From contig CANGJM010000015.1 of NCBI GenBank assembly GCA_947454525.1, positions 1 to 64,000 of the forward strand: DNA of 64,000 nucleotides, written 5' to 3'. Positions 27,817-37,712 of this stretch are shown here, one piece after another. The notes below the pieces were generated by a model, which had not been told where the DNA came from, did not search any database, and saw nothing but the letters and a program-made list of their open reading frames with translations. How positions within the stretch are numbered: position 1 is the stretch's first letter; every line of letters starts with the position of its first letter. This DNA is from Flavobacteriales bacterium. GTDB taxonomy: Bacteria; Bacteroidota; Bacteroidia; Flavobacteriales_D; Crocinitomicaceae. Both the position numbers and the translations under genes were made by a program.

Positions 27817-28380
27817 ATGAAATTCTTAGTTGTCGGATTAGGAAATCCAGGTAAAGAGTATGAAGAAACACGCCACAACATCGGCTTCAAAGTTGTGGAC
27901 GAAATGGCACGTGAGCTAGGCGCAACATTTACACTCGATAAAGCCGCTTTTCGTGCAGAAGCCAAGTTCAAAGGCAGAACCATCATTCTAATTAAGCCCA
28001 TTACTTTCATGAATCTTTCTGGGAAAGCAGTGAATTATTGGATGCAAGCGGAAAAAATTGATCAGAAAAATCTATTGGTCATCACAGATGACATCGCATT
28101 GCCTTTCGGAAAACTCCGCATGAAAGGAAAAGGAAGTGATGGTGGACACAACGGATTAAAAGATATTCAAGCGCTTCTCAAGACAGTTGAATATACCCGT
28201 TTACGCTTTGGCGTTGGAAACGATTTTTCCAAAGGTCGACAGGCGGATTACGTCCTAGGCGAGTGGTCCAAAGACGAGCAATTAGCGCTGCCTGAGCGCA
28301 TTCAAACAGCAACAGAATTCATTAAAAGTTTCTCCTTTGTTGGTCTGGATATGACCATGACTACTTGGAACGGGAGGTAA
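27817..28380 (+). CDS. pth: Peptidyl-tRNA hydrolase
   Basis: 187 residues, normal bacterial Pth length. Active-site signatures are all present: VGLGNPGKEYEETRHNIGF (Asn10, His20), NLSGKAV with the conserved asparagine, the DD pair in VITDDIALPFGKLR and GSDGGHNGLKDI. It recycles tRNA from peptidyl-tRNA released by stalled ribosomes. Last gene of the pseudouridine-synthase run. Confidence 0.95.
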   Translation: MKFLVVGLGNPGKEYEETRHNIGFKVVDEMARELGATFTLDKAAFRAEAKFKGRTIILIKPITFMNLSGKAVNYWMQAEKIDQKNLLVITDDIALPFGKLRMKGKGSDGGHNGLKDIQALLKTVEYTRLRFGVGNDFSKGRQADYVLGEWSKDEQLALPERIQTATEFIKSFSFVGLDMTMTTWNGR

Positions 28381-28418
28381 TTCCAATGTTAAGGTTTTAT
28401 TAAGTGGGGGATTTTTTA

Positions 28419-28426
28419 TACATTCG
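28419..28426 (+). promoter_or_regulatory. Candidate -7 box for the GEVED/kelch operon
   Basis: TACATTCG, one mismatch from TAnnTTTG, ends 17 nt before the ATG at 28444. No clear -33 element. Confidence 0.4.
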
Positions 28427-28443
28427 ATAAAATCTACTACTAC

Positions 28444-29577
28444 ATGACTAAAGTTTTACTTAGCTTTTTCTTGTGCTTCTTTTCCATTTCTTATGGACAA
28501 TATTGCACCTCAAATGTTGGACCAACGAGTACCGCTGATTCAAACGTTGAACTCGTCCAAATTGCTGGCGCTTCCGGAAATATAAACTTTATTGGTTGTC
28601 CGGCGGTTGTTGGTGTCCAGGATTTAACCACCTTATCGGTTGCCTTAAACGCTGGAGGCTCTTATGTACTCAATGTGAAATTTGGCACCTGTGGCGGGAA
28701 TTACGCTGGGGTAGGTGAGGCTTGGATCGATTTTGACCAAAATGGAAACTTTGATCCTTATGAATCCATCGGATCTTGGACCGGAACACCGCCAGTTGCG
28801 GTTTCCACGTTTACCTTCTCTGTTCCAGCAAATGCACAAAACGGTACCTCGCGTATGCGCGTCATGCAACGTGAAGCAGGAACCTTACCCTTGGATCCTT
28901 GTGGGACGTACACATGGGGGTCAGTGATGGACTTTGGAATAACGATTGGAAATGGAATTGATTGTACGGGATATATTGGCGACGATGTGAATGACCCAAT
29001 CAATATTACGGCCTTACCATTCACGGATTCGCGCGATAATTCTTTCTGTTATTCTAACAATAATTACGTCTATCCATCTCCAGATATTTACTATAAATTA
29101 ACCCCGAATCCACTCATTCAATCCGTGCACGCTTCCCTGTGTGGCGCTTCTTTCGATACCTTTTTAAGTGTTGTTGATATGAATGGAAACGTCATCGCCT
29201 TTAATGACGATGTTGTCGAATGCGGGAGTCAATCAGCATTGACATTTGAAACTGCTGGATTAGGATCTCTGTACATCATCGTAGAAGGTTGGGGAAGTGA
29301 AATGGGGAATTATACCTTGACGCTCAATGCAGCGTATGTTGGTTTAGAAGAGGAGCCGTCAACAAGTATTCGTGTTTACCCAAATCCAACTAATGGAAGT
29401 GTGCGCTTGAATCAATCCATTGGAAAAGCGACCCTATACCATGTGAATGGAACAGAATTAGCCACATACGACACTGATGAGTCGCTTCAGATAGACTTAA
29501 CTGACTTTCAAGCAGGAAGCTACTTCTTGAGATCAAGCGATGGTCACGTTTCTCAACAAATTATTTTGGTGAAATGA
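28444..29577 (+). CDS. Secreted GEVED-domain protein, T9SS type A
   Basis: 377 residues. Signal peptide (about 1-19), a GEVED domain (about 60-170; EAWIDFDQNGNFDPYESIG, then SRMRVM and DFGITI), a pre-peptidase-C-like beta domain (about 180-295; PDIYYKLTPNP, LCGASFDTFLSVVD, YIIVEGWG) and a type A sorting domain (about 305-377; VYPNPTNGSV, QAGSYFLRS). It is secreted by T9SS. First gene of a coupled operon: its TGA overlaps the next ATG (ATGA at 29574-29577). No catalytic domain is visible, so a binding or structural role is more likely. Confidence 0.82.
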   Translation: MTKVLLSFFLCFFSISYGQYCTSNVGPTSTADSNVELVQIAGASGNINFIGCPAVVGVQDLTTLSVALNAGGSYVLNVKFGTCGGNYAGVGEAWIDFDQNGNFDPYESIGSWTGTPPVAVSTFTFSVPANAQNGTSRMRVMQREAGTLPLDPCGTYTWGSVMDFGITIGNGIDCTGYIGDDVNDPINITALPFTDSRDNSFCYSNNNYVYPSPDIYYKLTPNPLIQSVHASLCGASFDTFLSVVDMNGNVIAFNDDVVECGSQSALTFETAGLGSLYIIVEGWGSEMGNYTLTLNAAYVGLEEEPSTSIRVYPNPTNGSVRLNQSIGKATLYHVNGTELATYDTDESLQIDLTDFQAGSYFLRSSDGHVSQQIILVK

Positions 29578-30719
29578 AGTGGCTGGTAACACTTATTTTT
29601 TGCGCATTTTCCTTGGGGAGTCAAGCGCAATATTGGATTCAAAAATCATCCTTTGGTGGTGTAGGAAGACACCGTGCGGTTGGATGTGCCACAGAAAACA
29701 AAGGATATTTAGGACTCGGACACGTCAATGGTTCCGGAGTTGATATTTCCTATAAAGATTGGTGGGAATATGATCCATCCTCGGATACCTGGTCTCAAAA
29801 AGCAAGCTATCCAATGAATAACCACGGTGCTACAAGTTTCGTTGTGAATAATCAACCATGTGTCGGTGGAGGTTCTGCATTGAATGGAGAATTTTTCAAA
29901 TTCGACCCCATACAAAACACCTGGAATCCGATTGCGGCTTGTCCATTTTTTAATCCGGGTGACACGCAAGGATTTTCGGTAAACAACAAGGGATATGTCT
30001 ACGTTGGCCAACAAATGGCTGAATATGATCCAAGTACAAATAGTTGGAGTTTGAAAGCAACGCCTCCCGTTACCTTTGGTTCTTGGACTTGCTCCTTTAC
30101 CATCGAAGGAAGTGGCTATGTAAAAGCGGGAACAAAATTGTTTGAGTACAAACCAATTCACAATACGTGGACCCAACGTGCAGATTTTCCCGGCTCGAGT
30201 ACCGGTGGAAGTTATGGTTTCTCTATATTACAACGTGGCTTTGTGACGTGTGGTTATGTCGGTGGATTAAGCACCGTTACCGATCAAGTGTGGTCATTCT
30301 ATCCGGGAACAAATACCTGGCAAATGGAATTGGCGTTTCCAGGAACGAACAGAAGATTCCCCGTGGCATTTGCCATTCATAACCGAGGATATTTTGGAAC
30401 TGGAACAAATGGAATTAACTTGAATGATTTTTGGCAATACAATCCAACGATCAATACCTCGGGAATAGAGGAACAAAATCCGATTTCTTGGAACGTTTAC
30501 CCGAATCCAACGGCGGATTTTTTCCACATTCAACTGAACCAAGACCTTGATCCAAATACGGTTGGTGAACTACTCGATTTGAGCGGTAAGTCTGTTCTTC
30601 GTCTTACCTTAACTCCAGGGGAAAATGAGATAGATGTCCAATCGCTCATGCCAGGTACCTATATTTTCTGTGTTCAACATCAGGGAGTGAAAACAACGAA
30701 ACACATCAACATCTTCTGA
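29574..30719 (+). CDS. Secreted kelch-repeat protein 1, T9SS type A
   Basis: 381 residues. Signal peptide (about 1-19), about five to six kelch-type blades (motif: D-x-W-S/T-Q-K-A...P...G...F...N-x-G-Y), and a type A sorting domain (about 305-381; WNVYPNPTADF, MPGTYIFCV). Kelch blades form a beta-propeller that usually binds protein or glycan. First of three neighbouring paralogues; ATGA overlap with the GEVED gene upstream and only one base between its TGA and the next ATG. Confidence 0.82.
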   Translation: MKWLVTLIFCAFSLGSQAQYWIQKSSFGGVGRHRAVGCATENKGYLGLGHVNGSGVDISYKDWWEYDPSSDTWSQKASYPMNNHGATSFVVNNQPCVGGGSALNGEFFKFDPIQNTWNPIAACPFFNPGDTQGFSVNNKGYVYVGQQMAEYDPSTNSWSLKATPPVTFGSWTCSFTIEGSGYVKAGTKLFEYKPIHNTWTQRADFPGSSTGGSYGFSILQRGFVTCGYVGGLSTVTDQVWSFYPGTNTWQMELAFPGTNRRFPVAFAIHNRGYFGTGTNGINLNDFWQYNPTINTSGIEEQNPISWNVYPNPTADFFHIQLNQDLDPNTVGELLDLSGKSVLRLTLTPGENEIDVQSLMPGTYIFCVQHQGVKTTKHINIF

Positions 30720-30720
30720 T

Positions 30721-31932
30721 ATGGAAAAAAGAACTTACTTGTTGATCGTTTGTCTTTTACCCATGTTGGCCTTAAGTCAATATAACCAATGGACGAAAAA
30801 AGCAGAATTTACGGCAGGAAAAAGAGAACGCGCTGTTGCCTTTTCCATTGGTGATTATGGCTACGTCTCCACGGGAATTGATACGGCCGAAATTTTATTG
30901 AAAGACCTTTGGCAATATGATCCCAATACCGACACATGGATGCAAAAGGCAGACCTCCCTGGCGCCGCTAGACGAGATGCAATCGCATTTTCTGTGAATG
31001 GAAAAGGATATGTTGGAACTGGAATCGACAATGCCAACGCCTTGCTGGGGACAAAATTGAAAGACTTGTGGGAATATGACCCCACTACAAATTCCTGGAC
31101 CCAAAAAGCGGACTTCCCAGGTTCTGGGGGAAATGGCATCTACTTCGCCACAGCTTTCTCTGCGGATAACAAAGGGTACATCTGTGGTGGAAAATGGGGT
31201 CCAAGTCTGTACTCGAGTCAATTATGGGAATACAAACCAAGCTCTGACCAATGGATTCAACGCGCGAACTTTCCTGCCGGCGTTCGTTATCAATTAAGTT
31301 CTTTTTCCATCGGAAATCAAGGATATGTTGGACTCGGAGCAAATCAAGATGTGTATAAAAAAGATTTCTATCGCTATAATCCGGGCTCCAATCAATGGAC
31401 CCAAATTGCGGACTTCATTGGCAGTGAACGTGGAAGCGCTTGTTCTTTCTCCATCAATAACCGTGGATTCATTTGTTTGGGTACAAACGGGGGCTTATTG
31501 GGCGATTTAATCGAATATAATCCAGAAATCAATGAATGGGAGGTCCGCTGTGCTTATGGTGGCAGTGAACGCAAAAACGCGATTAGTTTTGTGGTCAATA
31601 ACCGCGCTTTTGTTGGACTTGGGAAAGGATACTCTGGTAAAAAAGCAAGTATTCAGGAATATGCAGCGCCTAATTATGCAAATTTGAACGAAACGGAATT
31701 GGATTGTCAGATTTATCCCAATCCAAGCAAAGGAATCCTTCGCGTAAGCACAGAAACCTACATGGAAGAAATTCAATTGCTTGATGCCTTCGGTAAAGGT
31801 TGTTACCGTCAAACGTTGAGTAAGTCAAACTTTTTAGAATTAGACTTAACACACTTGCCAACGGGTGTATATTACGCAAGAATCCTGGTTTCAAACGGAC
31901 AATATATTCAAAAACAAATCATAATTGAATAG
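30721..31932 (+). CDS. Secreted kelch-repeat protein 2, T9SS type A
   Basis: 403 residues, second paralogue. Signal peptide (1-20, LALSQ), about six blades with the clearest motifs of the three (WTQKADFPGSGG, GKGYVGTGID, DLWEYDPTTNSW, GSERGSACSFSINNRGF), and a type A domain (about 330-403; IYPNPSKGILRV, LPTGVYYARI). Starts one base after the stop of kelch protein 1 and ends 3 bp before kelch protein 3, consistent with coupled translation and stoichiometric expression. Confidence 0.82.
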   Translation: MEKRTYLLIVCLLPMLALSQYNQWTKKAEFTAGKRERAVAFSIGDYGYVSTGIDTAEILLKDLWQYDPNTDTWMQKADLPGAARRDAIAFSVNGKGYVGTGIDNANALLGTKLKDLWEYDPTTNSWTQKADFPGSGGNGIYFATAFSADNKGYICGGKWGPSLYSSQLWEYKPSSDQWIQRANFPAGVRYQLSSFSIGNQGYVGLGANQDVYKKDFYRYNPGSNQWTQIADFIGSERGSACSFSINNRGFICLGTNGGLLGDLIEYNPEINEWEVRCAYGGSERKNAISFVVNNRAFVGLGKGYSGKKASIQEYAAPNYANLNETELDCQIYPNPSKGILRVSTETYMEEIQLLDAFGKGCYRQTLSKSNFLELDLTHLPTGVYYARILVSNGQYIQKQIIIE

Positions 31933-31935
31933 GAT

Positions 31936-33138
31936 ATGAATAAGTATATTTTAGGATTCATTTTGTTTTTGCTGGCACAGGAAGTTTCTGCACAAGACTA
32001 TTGGTTTCCGCGCGATACCGTGAAAGGTTCCCCGAAATCTGCGAGCTGCGCTGTCTCTTTGCCACAAGTTGGATTAATCATTGGTGGACTCGACGACTTT
32101 GGGTTCAAGCGTAAAATGTATTCCTATTCGCCTTTTCAAGATGATTGGGATGAGGAAGTTTCACTTGGAGGAGCTTCTGGGGATGGCTTGGAACGTGCAT
32201 CTGCATGTGCCTTCACGTTGAACCACGAAAACATGCAGAAGGCGTATGTCTGTCTCGGTCAAACACAAACTGTTGCCTTCATGAAAGACTTGTGGGAATT
32301 TAATCCACAGACAGAGACTTGGTCGCAAAAAGCAAACTTTTCAGGAACAGCAAGAAGGCAGGCCGTATGTTTTACTGCTGCAAATAAAGCATATGTTGGA
32401 ACAGGTGAGGATGCGGCCGGCTTGAAAAAAGATGTGTATGCCTATGATCCAAATCTAAATACTTGGACTCAGGTCGCTGATTTTTCTGGAACTGCTCGTC
32501 GAGATGCTGTTGCATTTGAATTAAACGGTTATGGCTTTATTGGAACGGGGAATGACGGGACACTTAAAAACGACTTGTGGATGTACGATGTTCAATCGGA
32601 CACATGGATTGATAAAGCATCCTTTCCAGGAACGCCACGCGCAGGCGCTGTCGCTTGGGGAGCACTTTCTGTTGCTTATGTGGGTACAGGGGAGGACCTA
32701 AACGGTGACTTTAAGAATGACCTTTATGAGTACAATTATTACTTGAATGCATGGACTCAACGCGCAAACATTCCGGCGCCTGGAAGGAAAAATGCCTTTG
32801 CGTTCTACATCGATGGAGTTTCGTATGTTGGAGGAGGATACAATGGTATTTTTCTGGAAGATTTTTGGGCATATTCTGGAACTGCCGGTTTAAACTCCAT
32901 CGAATTATTGGAAGTAAAGCTTTACCCAAATCCAGTCCAACATCAATTGACGGTTCAGTCGGAACGATTCATGGATAACATGGCCGTTTATTCCATGGAT
33001 GGAAAACAATTGTCAACAGAATCAGGCGCGAGCCAGCAGTTTTCTGTGGATGTTTCAAATTGGGAATCAGGAACCTATATTTTTCGTTGTGAAATCAACG
33101 GTATTCCAACTCAAAAAATAGTTGTGAAATGCGATTGA
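31936..33138 (+). CDS. Secreted kelch-repeat protein 3, T9SS type A
   Basis: 400 residues, third paralogue. Signal peptide (about 1-20, SAQ), about six blades (FSGTARRQAVCF, KAYVGTGEDAAG, DVYAYDPNLNTW, GTARRDAVAFELNGYGFIGTG in two segments), and a type A domain (about 325-400; LYPNPVQHQLTV, ESGTYIFRC). It overlaps the DUF4907 gene by 10 bp. As with the other two, the ligand is unknown. Confidence 0.82.
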   Translation: MNKYILGFILFLLAQEVSAQDYWFPRDTVKGSPKSASCAVSLPQVGLIIGGLDDFGFKRKMYSYSPFQDDWDEEVSLGGASGDGLERASACAFTLNHENMQKAYVCLGQTQTVAFMKDLWEFNPQTETWSQKANFSGTARRQAVCFTAANKAYVGTGEDAAGLKKDVYAYDPNLNTWTQVADFSGTARRDAVAFELNGYGFIGTGNDGTLKNDLWMYDVQSDTWIDKASFPGTPRAGAVAWGALSVAYVGTGEDLNGDFKNDLYEYNYYLNAWTQRANIPAPGRKNAFAFYIDGVSYVGGGYNGIFLEDFWAYSGTAGLNSIELLEVKLYPNPVQHQLTVQSERFMDNMAVYSMDGKQLSTESGASQQFSVDVSNWESGTYIFRCEINGIPTQKIVVKCD

Positions 33139-33527
33139 TTTTGACATTTTCTTTCTTCCTGTTACTTTTTTCCTGTTCCGAAAAACCAGCTTCAGAACAA
33201 GTAGTGAATGCGACGGAGGAAAAAATCTTGAATCATTCACAAAAAGAGCAAAAGCAAAGCACTCCAAGTAAACCAAAATCTTCATCAATTTTTACTTTTT
33301 TTACCCATTTGCAAGCGGAGGGATGGGGTTACAGTATTTCGGAAAAAGGAAAACGAATAATCGACCAACAAACCATTCCAGGTGTACCCGGAAATCAAGG
33401 ATTCCAAACGTCCGAAGATGCACAAAAAGTCGCGGAACTGGTCATCGAAAAACTGGAAAAAGGCGTCTTTCCACCAACCGTTTCAGAGGAAGAACTACAA
33501 AAACTAGGAATTTCTTGGAGGAATTGA
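33129..33527 (+). CDS. DUF4907 lipoprotein
   Basis: 132 residues. Leader with lipobox LFSC (Cys at about 16), a Lys/Ser/Gln-rich linker, and a compact C-terminal domain (about 60-130): GWGYSISEKGKRIIDQQTIP, then PGNQGFQTSEDAQKVAELVI and a final PPTVSEEELQKLGI. This matches the DUF4907 pattern as I remember it. Function unknown. It overlaps kelch protein 3 by 10 bp and closes the five-gene operon, so it probably acts with the kelch proteins in the envelope (inference). Confidence 0.78.
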   Translation: MRLILTFSFFLLLFSCSEKPASEQVVNATEEKILNHSQKEQKQSTPSKPKSSSIFTFFTHLQAEGWGYSISEKGKRIIDQQTIPGVPGNQGFQTSEDAQKVAELVIEKLEKGVFPPTVSEEELQKLGISWRN

Positions 33528-33559
33528 AGGAGGTTCTCGGCTATTTAGCTGAAATCAAC

Positions 33560-33567
33560 TAACTTTG
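33560..33567 (+). promoter_or_regulatory. -7 box for asnS
   Basis: TAACTTTG, a perfect TAnnTTTG match, ends 5 nt before the asnS ATG. Predicts a very short leader. Confidence 0.55.
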
Positions 33568-33572
33568 CATCC

Positions 33573-35021
33573 ATGAAAAGATACCGAATTTCCGAGATTT
33601 TAGCTGAAAATTCACCACTTAAAACCGGTGAAGAAATCAATGTAAAAGGATGGGTGCGTGCCTTCCGTAGTAACCGTTTCATTCAATTGAATGATGGTTC
33701 TTGTATGGCAAATATTCAAGCTGTTGTTGATTTTGAACAATGGGATGAAGCACTTTTAAAGCGCATCACCACCGCTTCAGCATTATCCTTGACGGGAAAA
33801 TTGGTAGAATCTCAAGGAGCAGGACAACAAGTAGAACTGCAAGTGGAGCACATCGAAATACTAGGTGATGCACATCCGGATGAGGTTCAAAAAACAGTCA
33901 TGCAACCAAAACGCCATAGTTTGGATTTCTTGCGTGAACAAGCACATTTACGTTTTAGAACGAACTCGTTTGGGGCGGTTTTCCGTATCCGTCACTCGGT
34001 GGCATTTGCCATTCACCAGTTCTTTAATGACCGTGGATTCTATTACTTACATACACCAATCATTACAGGTTCTGACGCCGAAGGAGCAGGAGAAATGTTC
34101 CGTGTAACAACGTTGGATGCGAAGAATCCACCGTTGAATGAAGATGGATCCGTGAACTATAAAGAAGATTTCTTCGGGAAAGCAGTGAACTTGACGGTTT
34201 CTGGTCAGTTGGAAGCGGAATTAGCGGCAACTGCGCTCGGACAAGTCTACACATTTGGACCAACGTTTAGAGCAGAAAATTCAAATACTTCGCGTCACCT
34301 TGCTGAATTTTGGATGATTGAACCAGAAGTTGCCTTCAATAATTTGAAGGACAACATGGATTTAACAGAAGATTTCCTAAAATACATTTGTTCGTACATC
34401 CTTAACAATTGTTCGGAGGATGTGAAGTTCTTAAGTGAGCGCGATGCGCAAGAACAAGCACAAAAACCGCAAAATGAGCGCAACGAGATGACCTTGTTGG
34501 AACGCTTGAAATTTGTCATCGAAAATCCATTCAAACGTTTGACGTATACCGAAGCAATTGATGTATTAATGAATTCAAATCACTACAAAAAGAAGAAATT
34601 CAAATACCCAGTTGAATGGGGAATCGATCTTCAAAGTGAGCACGAGCGTTATTTAGTGGAAAAAGAATTCAATTGCCCAGTCATTTTAACGGATTATCCA
34701 GCGAAAATCAAAGCATTTTACATGCGTTTGAACGAAGATGGTAAAACGGTTGCAGCGATGGATGTCTTGTTCCCAGGAATTGGCGAAATCGTTGGTGGAT
34801 CACAACGTGAAGAACGTTACGACGTACTTCTTCAAAAATGTGAGGAATTCCACATTCCAGCGGAAGAACTTTGGTGGTACATGGATACACGTAAATTTGG
34901 TACGGTACCGCATGCTGGATTTGGACTTGGATTTGAGCGCATGGTGATGTTTGTGACAGGAATGTCGAACATTCGCGACGTCATTCCTTTCCCTCGCACG
35001 CCATTGAACGCAGAGTTTTAA
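33573..35021 (+). CDS. asnS: Asparagine--tRNA ligase
   Basis: 482 residues, class IIb synthetase. N-terminal OB-fold anticodon-binding domain (about 15-110; [20 protein letters not shown]), motif 2 [20 protein letters not shown] and motif 3 [15 protein letters not shown] with the terminal [12 protein letters not shown] typical of AsnRS rather than AspRS. Charges tRNA-Asn, so this organism need not rely on transamidation for Asn-tRNA. Its stop overlaps the convergent flavoprotein gene by 4 bp. Confidence 0.96.
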   Translation: MKRYRISEILAENSPLKTGEEINVKGWVRAFRSNRFIQLNDGSCMANIQAVVDFEQWDEALLKRITTASALSLTGKLVESQGAGQQVELQVEHIEILGDAHPDEVQKTVMQPKRHSLDFLREQAHLRFRTNSFGAVFRIRHSVAFAIHQFFNDRGFYYLHTPIITGSDAEGAGEMFRVTTLDAKNPPLNEDGSVNYKEDFFGKAVNLTVSGQLEAELAATALGQVYTFGPTFRAENSNTSRHLAEFWMIEPEVAFNNLKDNMDLTEDFLKYICSYILNNCSEDVKFLSERDAQEQAQKPQNERNEMTLLERLKFVIENPFKRLTYTEAIDVLMNSNHYKKKKFKYPVEWGIDLQSEHERYLVEKEFNCPVILTDYPAKIKAFYMRLNEDGKTVAAMDVLFPGIGEIVGGSQREERYDVLLQKCEEFHIPAEELWWYMDTRKFGTVPHAGFGLGFERMVMFVTGMSNIRDVIPFPRTPLNAEF

Positions 35022-36238
35022 TCAAGGCAATTTTTCCCGGCAATAAATCCAGTGGTCCATGCGGCTTGGAAATTAAATCCGCCCGTTATTCCATCGATGT
35101 CTAATATTTCTCCAGCGAAGTGCAAACCTGGAACGCGTTTACTTTCCATATTTCGAATGTCGATGTTCGTCATAGAAACGCCACCTGCCGTCACAAATTC
35201 TTCTTTGAAGGTCGTTTTGCCTTTAACCTCGTAACGATCGTTCAGGAGGATATTTACCAGCTTATTGGTGTTCTTTTTGCCCAATTCTTGCCAACGTATT
35301 TCACTCGGAATTTCCGCTTTCGCCATTAAAAAATGCCAAAGTCGGTTCGTGATGTGAAAAGGATTGAGGTTCTGTACCTTTTTGGCGCCGTGTAAATGAG
35401 CGGTCATTTCGATTTTTTGACGTAAATCAACCTCCTTCATTTCGTGTAACCAATTCACTAACACATGAAAATGATAGTTTTTATCCGCTAAAATTCGTGC
35501 TCCCCATGCGGAAAGCAACAGTACAGCCGGACCACTCATTCCCCAGTGCGTAATCAGCAAGGGACCTTGTCCGAGGAGTTTTGTTCCCTCGACTCTCACG
35601 CTTGCTTTTTCCACCACAGTTCCCATTAATTCACGTACCGGATTATCGGGCATATTGAAGGTAAACAAGGACGGAAGTGGTTCAACGATGTCGTGGCCAA
35701 GTTGTTCCAACCAATCGAAATTACCGCGTTTTGGTTGTCCACCAGTGGTTACAATGACACGCGTGGCGTCGAATACCTTCTGATCGGCGTGAAGTTTAAA
35801 CCCGTTTTTAACGGCTTCAATTCGCTTGATGCCTTGGTTCAGTAAAATATGAATCCCACGTTTATTTGCTTCGGATAAAAAACAATCGATGATTGTCTGT
35901 GAATCATTGCTTTCTGGGAATAAACAACCATCCGGATAGGTTTTCATGGGAATCCCACGTTCGGCAAACCAGTCGATGGTGGACTGCACATTGAATTGAT
36001 CGAAGGCTTTTTTTAGGTAGTTTTCTCCTCTTGGATAATAGCCGGCTAATTGTTTATTGTCGAAACAGGCATGTGTGACATTACAGCGGCCACCTCCTGA
36101 AATCTTTACTTTCGACAGTAGTTTTGATGACTTTTCTAAGATGCTGACCTGTGCGTGCGGATGGTGTTTTTTCGCGCTTAACGCAGCAAAAAATCCCGCA
36201 GCTCCTCCGCCAATAATGATGATGTGATGTTTCGACAT
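35018..36238 (-). CDS. FAD-dependent oxidoreductase, HI0933/YhiN family
   Basis: 406 residues. FAD-binding GxGxxG-type motif [19 protein letters not shown] at the N-terminus, then [10 protein letters not shown], typical of the HI0933-like family, and the C-terminal signature [22 protein letters not shown]. Substrate unknown for the family. It lies 18 bp downstream of the Gre-like gene, so it may be the last gene of the adhesin-PorP-Gre operon, or simply a close neighbour. Confidence 0.9.
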   Translation of the reverse strand: MSKHHIIIIGGGAAGFFAALSAKKHHPHAQVSILEKSSKLLSKVKISGGGRCNVTHACFDNKQLAGYYPRGENYLKKAFDQFNVQSTIDWFAERGIPMKTYPDGCLFPESNDSQTIIDCFLSEANKRGIHILLNQGIKRIEAVKNGFKLHADQKVFDATRVIVTTGGQPKRGNFDWLEQLGHDIVEPLPSLFTFNMPDNPVRELMGTVVEKASVRVEGTKLLGQGPLLITHWGMSGPAVLLLSAWGARILADKNYHFHVLVNWLHEMKEVDLRQKIEMTAHLHGAKKVQNLNPFHITNRLWHFLMAKAEIPSEIRWQELGKKNTNKLVNILLNDRYEVKGKTTFKEEFVTAGGVSMTNIDIRNMESKRVPGLHFAGEILDIDGITGGFNFQAAWTTGFIAGKNCLD

Positions 36239-36256
36239 ATGATGGGCAAAATTAGC

Positions 36257-36703
36257 CTAAAATATGGATTGAATGACCATTTTTCTTCCTTGAAAGCTGA
36301 CCTCGTCTTTCGCAGACTTACCGAGCAGTGCTGTTCCTAACGGCGCTTGTGGATTCAAACAAAACACCGCTTGATCTTCGACATGTAAAAGGCCATGTCC
36401 AATCGAAAAATAATACCATTGATCTTCACAGTTGACCAAGGAACCCAAACTAACTTTCAGGTGTTTTTTTGAGGAATCGATTCGAGACAATAAAGTGAGT
36501 TGTTCTTCGATGATCTGGATTTGTTTCCCAAGTTTTTCTTGTTCCAATTGAACCATGGCAACACCAACCTCATGTTTGTCTCCAGCTGAACTTTTTGCAT
36601 CGTTTGATTTTCCGTCAGTTGCTTCTAAACGGATGGCATTTAACTCTTCGTGCTTTTGGACAAGTACATCGGTTAGGGCTTGGTGGACAGTGGATTTTAA
36701 CAT
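36257..36703 (-). CDS. GreA/GreB C-terminal-like protein with coiled coil
   Basis: 148 residues from ATG 36703, 4 bp after the PorP stop. A longer frame starts inside porP and is rejected. The N-terminal half (about 1-80) is a charged coiled coil with a conserved tip region (SSAGDKHEVGVAMVQLEQEK); the C-terminal half (about 85-148) resembles the FKBP-like GreA/B C-domain (GSLVNC, PLGTALLGKSAKDEVSFQG). In Gre factors acidic residues at the coiled-coil tip enter the RNA polymerase secondary channel; here the tip carries Asp and Glu but not the usual DLSEN pattern. Known relatives are Bacteroidetes proteins of uncertain role. Odd member of a surface-protein operon. Confidence 0.72.
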   Translation of the reverse strand: MLKSTVHQALTDVLVQKHEELNAIRLEATDGKSNDAKSSAGDKHEVGVAMVQLEQEKLGKQIQIIEEQLTLLSRIDSSKKHLKVSLGSLVNCEDQWYYFSIGHGLLHVEDQAVFCLNPQAPLGTALLGKSAKDEVSFQGRKMVIQSIF

Positions 36704-36707
36704 GGGT

Positions 36708-37709
36708 TTATTTACCGAATAAGTAGCTAAATGAAAGTTCAAATGCGCCTTGTGTTTTTGCGATGTCAGACAAATCTGAAATGGTAAAATCATAGGAAAG
36801 ATTGAACTGGTATTGGTCAAGTTGAAATCCAACTTTAGCAATCATGGCGTCTTTCCAGCGATTGAATAATCCCATGGACACATAATTGGTTTTTGCTGTT
36901 TTACCGGATAAACTTCCTTGCAGGTAATAGCGATACGATGCACCATATAAGAATTCATGTGCACTTTTTTGTTGTTGGTAAAAGAGGACCGGAACCAGTG
37001 CCGTTTTGGCGTTTTTCATCGAAATTTCAGCACTTCCATACAGCGTTGACCGCATGTACAAACGTTCTTTCTCATTGGCTAAAAAGGAATAACTCGGACG
37101 ATTTACATGAAACACCCCAAAACCACCCGTCAGACTATGAACCATCCATGATTGACTTCCACCATTATTTCTTCTGAATCGATACACCATTCCCGTTCCT
37201 GCATCTTTGAAAGAAAATTGTGCATTCGCTAGTGTTTCGCCACTGATGATGCTTGGGTCATATGCTAATCCATTGTATTGATTTCCCCACCTTCCATTGT
37301 TTCCATCGATACTTCGTTGACCTAATCCAGCATAGATTCCGAGTCCTAGTGTTGAATTGCGATTGAGCGTTAAGTGATAAGCGCCATTCAAGGAAACTTG
37401 CGCGGTGCGGATGGATAAATCACCAGTTTGATCATTGTATACTTGCAATCCTAGGGCAAAGAATCCACTTGTATTTCGACGTGCTTTTTGCAAACGAGCA
37501 TCAAAGCCAGCAGCCATTGTTTGAAAGGGACTTGCGACACTTTTCCATTGATTGCGGTAATTCAAACTCGTGTGAATGGGTCCTTCACTGCCTGTTAAAG
37601 CCGGATTCAGCATCATCGGAACTTGATCCACTTGGGAAAAATGTAAATCTTGTGCCTGTACATCAAAAGTAAGGATGCCAAACAAGAAAATCAGTTGTAT
37701 TTTTTTCAT
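36708..37709 (-). CDS. PorP/SprF family T9SS outer-membrane protein (second copy)
   Basis: 333 residues. Signal peptide (about 1-19, ending VQAQ), then LHFSQVDQVPMMLNPALTGSEG, the family signature (LNPAxxG), and a barrel of amphipathic strands ending FELSFSYLFGK. Starts 3 bp after the stop of the 1318-residue type B adhesin, so it is probably that adhesin's dedicated export/anchoring partner. It is clearly diverged from the PorP/SprF at 6411-7331. Confidence 0.9.
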   Translation of the reverse strand: MKKIQLIFLFGILTFDVQAQDLHFSQVDQVPMMLNPALTGSEGPIHTSLNYRNQWKSVASPFQTMAAGFDARLQKARRNTSGFFALGLQVYNDQTGDLSIRTAQVSLNGAYHLTLNRNSTLGLGIYAGLGQRSIDGNNGRWGNQYNGLAYDPSIISGETLANAQFSFKDAGTGMVYRFRRNNGGSQSWMVHSLTGGFGVFHVNRPSYSFLANEKERLYMRSTLYGSAEISMKNAKTALVPVLFYQQQKSAHEFLYGASYRYYLQGSLSGKTAKTNYVSMGLFNRWKDAMIAKVGFQLDQYQFNLSYDFTISDLSDIAKTQGAFELSFSYLFGK

Positions 37710-37712
37710 AGC

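Noticed and set aside
36704..36841. N-terminal extension of the Gre-like protein
   Set aside because: It is out-of-frame coding sequence of porP; the Gre-like start is 4 bp after the porP stop.
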